From Pseudomaricurvus sp033283175 (GTDB taxonomy: Bacteria; Pseudomonadota; Gammaproteobacteria; Pseudomonadales; Cellvibrionaceae), in NCBI GenBank assembly GCA_033283175.1, contig JAWMQM010000001.1, positions 186,001 to 250,000 on the forward strand: a stretch of 64,000 nucleotides of DNA, given 5' to 3'. Both the position numbers and the translations under genes were made by a program. Below the pieces are notes generated by a model. It made no database searches. It saw only the letters and a program-made list of their open reading frames with translations, and was not told the DNA's origin. Below are positions 61,245 through 64,000 of the stretch, piece by piece. Each line of letters begins with the position of its first letter. Within the stretch, counting starts at the first letter, position 1.

Positions 61245-62885
61245 TTACATCATGCCAGGCATACCGCCCATGCCACCCATGTCAGGCATGCCGCCGGCAC
61301 CCTTCTCGTCAGGTGCATCGGCAACCATGGCTTCGGTGGTGATCATCAGGGCCGCTACGGAGCCTGCCGCCTGCAGAGCAGTACGGGTTACTTTGGCGGG
61401 ATCCAGAATACCCATCTCCAGCATGTCACCGTAGACACCGGTACCGGCGTTGTAACCGAAGTTACCTTCAGCGTTGCGAACGCGCTCGGCAACAACAGAA
61501 GCTTCGTCACCAGCGTTGGTTACGATCTGGCGCAGAGGGGCTTCCATGGCGCGACGGGCGATGGCGATACCAGCGTTCTGGTCTTCGTTGTCACCGGTCA
61601 GGTCAGCGATAGCAGCAACCGCACGCAGCAGCGCGGTACCGCCGCCAGGAACCACACCCTCTTCCACCGCAGCGCGGGTCGCGTGCAGGGCGTCTTCAAC
61701 GCGGGCTTTCTTCTCTTTCATTTCCACTTCGGTGATGGCGCCAACCTTGATCACCGCAACACCGCCAGCCAGTTTGGCTACACGCTCTTGCAGTTTTTCA
61801 CGGTCGTAGTCGGAAGTGGACTCTTCGATCTGGGCACGAATCTGGGCAACGCGAGCCTGAATGTCAGCCGCTTCACCAGCACCGTCAACGATCACAGTGG
61901 TCTCTTTGTTCATGGTAACGCGCTTGGCAGTACCCAGGTGCTCCAGAGTGGTGCTTTCCAGGTCCAGGCCGATCTCTTCGGAGATCACAGTACCACCGGT
62001 CAGGATAGCGATATCCTGCAGCATGGCCTTGCGACGGTCACCGAAACCAGGCGCTTTACAGGCAGACACTTTAACAATGCCGCGCATGTTGTTCACAACC
62101 AGAGTGGCCAGCGCTTCGCCTTCGATATCTTCAGCGATGATAACCAGAGGCTTGCCGGACTTGGCAACGGCTTCCAGTACAGGCAGCAGCTCACGGATGT
62201 TGGAGATTTTCTTGTCTACCAGCAGGATGAAAGGCGCATCTTGCTCAACGCTCATGCTCTCCTGGTTGTTGACGAAGTAAGGAGACAGGTAACCGCGATC
62301 GAACTGCATACCTTCAACCACGTCCAGCTCGTTCTCCAGACCGCTGCCTTCTTCAACAGTGATCACACCTTCTTTACCCACTTTCTCCATGGCTTCAGCG
62401 ATGATGTCGCCGATGTTGGTGTCGGAGTTGGCGGAGATGGTACCTACCTGGGCAATGGACTTGGTGTCAGTACAAGGCTGGGCAATGGACTGGATGTGCT
62501 TAACCGCAGCAATAACGGCTTTGTCGATACCGCGCTTCAGGTCCATGGGGTTCATGCCAGCGGCAACGGACTTCAGGCCTTCGTTGACAATGGCCTGGGC
62601 CAGTACGGTAGCAGTGGTGGTGCCGTCACCGGCGTCGTCAGAGGCTTTGGAAGCCACTTCTTTCACCATCTGCGCGCCCATGTTTTCGAACTTGTCTTTC
62701 AGCTCGATCTCTTTGGCAACGGACACACCGTCTTTAGTGACAGTAGGGGCACCGAAAGACTTTTCCAGTACCACGTTGCGGCCTTTGGGGCCCAGAGTGG
62801 TTTTAACCGCGTCGGCGAGGATGTTGACACCGGCCAGCATGCCCTGACGAGCTTCGTCGCCAAACTTAACAATCTTAGCAGCCAT
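61245..62885 (-). CDS. groEL: Chaperonin GroEL
   Basis: This 546-residue protein is full length for the 60-kDa chaperonin. It has the N-terminal AAKIVKFGDEARQGMLAGVN, VKTTLGPKGRNVVLEKSFGA and nucleotide-binding VASKASDDAGDGTTTATVLA. AVEEGVVPGGGTALLRAVAA and the flexible Gly/Met tail (GGMPDMGGMGGMPGMM) complete it. It folds cytoplasmic proteins together with GroES. Start 62885 has AAGGAGCTAAAGA upstream. It follows groES after 68 nt in one operon. Confidence 0.98.
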   Translation of the reverse strand: MAAKIVKFGDEARQGMLAGVNILADAVKTTLGPKGRNVVLEKSFGAPTVTKDGVSVAKEIELKDKFENMGAQMVKEVASKASDDAGDGTTTATVLAQAIVNEGLKSVAAGMNPMDLKRGIDKAVIAAVKHIQSIAQPCTDTKSIAQVGTISANSDTNIGDIIAEAMEKVGKEGVITVEEGSGLENELDVVEGMQFDRGYLSPYFVNNQESMSVEQDAPFILLVDKKISNIRELLPVLEAVAKSGKPLVIIAEDIEGEALATLVVNNMRGIVKVSACKAPGFGDRRKAMLQDIAILTGGTVISEEIGLDLESTTLEHLGTAKRVTMNKETTVIVDGAGEAADIQARVAQIRAQIEESTSDYDREKLQERVAKLAGGVAVIKVGAITEVEMKEKKARVEDALHATRAAVEEGVVPGGGTALLRAVAAIADLTGDNEDQNAGIAIARRAMEAPLRQIVTNAGDEASVVAERVRNAEGNFGYNAGTGVYGDMLEMGILDPAKVTRTALQAAGSVAALMITTEAMVADAPDEKGAGGMPDMGGMGGMPGMM

Positions 62886-62953
62886 TCTTTAGCTCCTTGG
62901 AAATTCGTTTTGAATCAATACGTTATTAGATGTCTGAGACAGAGAGTCAGCGC

Positions 62954-63247
62954 TTAGCCTTCGATAACGGCTTTGATATCGCTCTCGGCCAGGATCACCA
63001 GCTCTTCGCCGTCCACTTCGATGGTGTCGCTGCCGGCGTATTTGCCGAAGACCACGATGTCACCAATTTTTACGTCTACAGGACGGCTCTCGCCGCTATC
63101 CAGCACGCGACCGCTACCAACAGCGACAACTTCACCCTGATTTGGCTTCTCTTTGGCAGAGCCGGGCAGAACGATACCGCCAGCGGTAGTTTTTTCTTCT
63201 TCCTTGCGGCGAACCACAACACGATCGTGTAAAGGACGAATTTTCAT
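62954..63247 (-). CDS. groES: Co-chaperonin GroES
   Basis: This 97-residue 10-kDa chaperonin has KIRPLHDRVVVRRKEEE, the mobile loop TTAGGIVLPGSAKEKPNQGE and KIGDIVVFGKYAGSDTIEVD. The start is fixed by GGAGAAGAAACGC. The open frame extends upstream, but homology starts here. It is the first gene of the groESL operon, behind a heat-shock promoter at 63390-63417. Confidence 0.98.
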   Translation of the reverse strand: MKIRPLHDRVVVRRKEEEKTTAGGIVLPGSAKEKPNQGEVVAVGSGRVLDSGESRPVDVKIGDIVVFGKYAGSDTIEVDGEELVILAESDIKAVIEG

Positions 63248-63389
63248 GCGTTTCTTCTCCAAAACGTCAATTTCTGGACTGATTTCAAGCACTTAGCTTG
63301 GCTGTTTAGGTAAAAGCACCACTCGGGCAAGGCCGGTGGCGGCGTGATCCCAACCGGAGGGCTGGGTCACAAAAACCAAGTGGGTACCT

Positions 63390-63417
63390 AGATGGGGCTC
63401 AAAAAAGGGATTTCAAC
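63390..63417 (-). promoter_or_regulatory. Sigma-32 heat-shock promoter of groESL
   Basis: On the minus strand, -35 GTTGAAA, a 13-nt spacer, and -10 CCCCATCT, close to the RpoH consensus (CTTGAAA, 11-15 nt, CCCCATNT). It is ~143 nt upstream of the groES start. Confidence 0.88.
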
Positions 63418-63491
63418 ACCCACCTGTGAAAATTTTTCGATTTGCCACCAATCCCCCCGCACAGGGCCGGGCTGAAGGGCATTCGGCGGCC

Positions 63492-63968
63492 TCAACGCAG
63501 GCGCTTGTCATCGGGATCCGAGGGATCACGGTGCTTGTAGAACTCACCCTCGATAATGTCTTCGGAGCCGTCCGGATTGCGCCGATAGTGGTAAAACGTG
63601 CCAGCCCGCGAGGCGGTTTGCATAATCACCGGCCGCAACAGACGACCGATCAACAGCTGACGCAGGCCCGGGATGAGGCAGGCGAAACCGAGGGCGTCGG
63701 TGAAAAAACCGGGGGTCAGCAGCAGCGCGCCACCCACCGCCAGGAAGATCCCTTCCACCATCTCCTGTACCGGGATCTCCCCCTGGTTCATACGCTGGTT
63801 GGCACGAACCAGGGCCCTGGCGCCCTGCCGCCGCAGTAACGCCAGACCAATCATGGCGGTGAGCAGCACCAGCCCGATGGTGGGCAGGGCACCAATGCGC
63901 GAGCCCACGGCTATCAGCAGCCACATCTCCAGAATGGGCAGGACAACGAAAATAATTAGCAGGGGCAT
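63492..63968 (-). CDS. fxsA: FxsA-family membrane protein
   Basis: This 158-residue inner-membrane protein has about three to four helices in residues ~1-105: PLLIIFVVLPILEMWLLIAV, IGLVLLTAMIGLALLRRQGA, and LAVGGALLLTPGFFTDALGF. The family motif LLTPGFFTD is present. A basic/acidic cytoplasmic tail follows. FxsA is known from suppression of F-exclusion of phage T7; its normal function is not established. It lies next to groESL, as in many gammaproteobacteria. ATG 63968 has GGAGAGATC upstream. Confidence 0.93.
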   Translation of the reverse strand: MPLLIIFVVLPILEMWLLIAVGSRIGALPTIGLVLLTAMIGLALLRRQGARALVRANQRMNQGEIPVQEMVEGIFLAVGGALLLTPGFFTDALGFACLIPGLRQLLIGRLLRPVIMQTASRAGTFYHYRRNPDGSEDIIEGEFYKHRDPSDPDDKRLR

Positions 63969-64000
63969 GATCTCTCCGGCAGATTAGGGGTGTGCAATGG

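Noticed and set aside
1..64000. tRNA, rRNA, CRISPR arrays, integrases or transposases
   Set aside because: None could be recognised on either strand by eye; repeats present are REP-like, MITE-like or minisatellites rather than CRISPR, having no regular unique spacers.

Overview
The window looks like part of a marine gammaproteobacterial chromosome with moderately high GC. The evidence is a gammaproteobacterial housekeeping set (groESL with a sigma-32-type promoter and fxsA beside it, rsxABCDGE, metG, apbC, dcd, Fe-type sodB, class I fumarase, yeaD, lhgO) combined with a complete oxidative pathway for methylated amines. The species cannot be fixed from sequence alone. No rRNA, tRNA, CRISPR array, insertion sequence or prophage was seen.

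Layout. (1) 1-12.3 kb is a methylated-amine island: an ammonium transporter (partial), a small cupin and a DUF1989-GcvT protein matching TMAO demethylase (tdm) on the minus strand; then, divergently, a soluble histidine kinase, a NarL/LuxR-type response regulator and a PAS-only protein; then trimethylamine monooxygenase (tmm) with a second small cupin; then, on the minus strand, an SMR/Gdx exporter and a three-subunit dimethylamine monooxygenase (dmmA, dmmB, heme subunit). Together these convert TMA to TMAO, TMAO to DMA plus formaldehyde, and DMA to methylamine plus formaldehyde. A shared 33-42 bp element upstream of tdm (and the kinase operon), tmm and dmm suggests a regulon run by the embedded two-component system. 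(2) 12.4-16.1 kb: yeaD and a large HD-GYP sensor. (3) 16.2-35.2 kb: a 4,646-residue VCBS/Ig-like repeat protein preceded by its own type I secretion genes (an HlyD-type adaptor and two ABC half-transporters with unusually degenerate nucleotide-binding domains). (4) 35.5-41.8 kb: lhgO, a secreted carboxymuconolactone decarboxylase-like protein, a YhiN-type flavoprotein, GST, EthD protein, dcd, apbC. (5) 42-51 kb: metG, the rsx (rnf) electron-transport operon, phhB. (6) 51.6-57.2 kb: class I fumarase, a small zinc-ribbon protein, an unknown coiled-coil membrane protein, a PuuD-like membrane protein, sodB and, divergently, a superoxide reductase-like protein. (7) 57.8-64 kb: an OmpR/EnvZ-type pair with a divergent small periplasmic protein, then groEL, groES and fxsA.

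Intergenic DNA is rich in repeats: GTAGGAGCGC-type REP palindromes, a 130-170 bp interspersed family beginning CGTCATYGCGAG, 7-, 14- and 15-bp minisatellites around tdm and tmm, and an exact 888-bp tandem amplification inside the giant adhesin gene. Gene functions are assigned by reading protein motifs; no database search was run.
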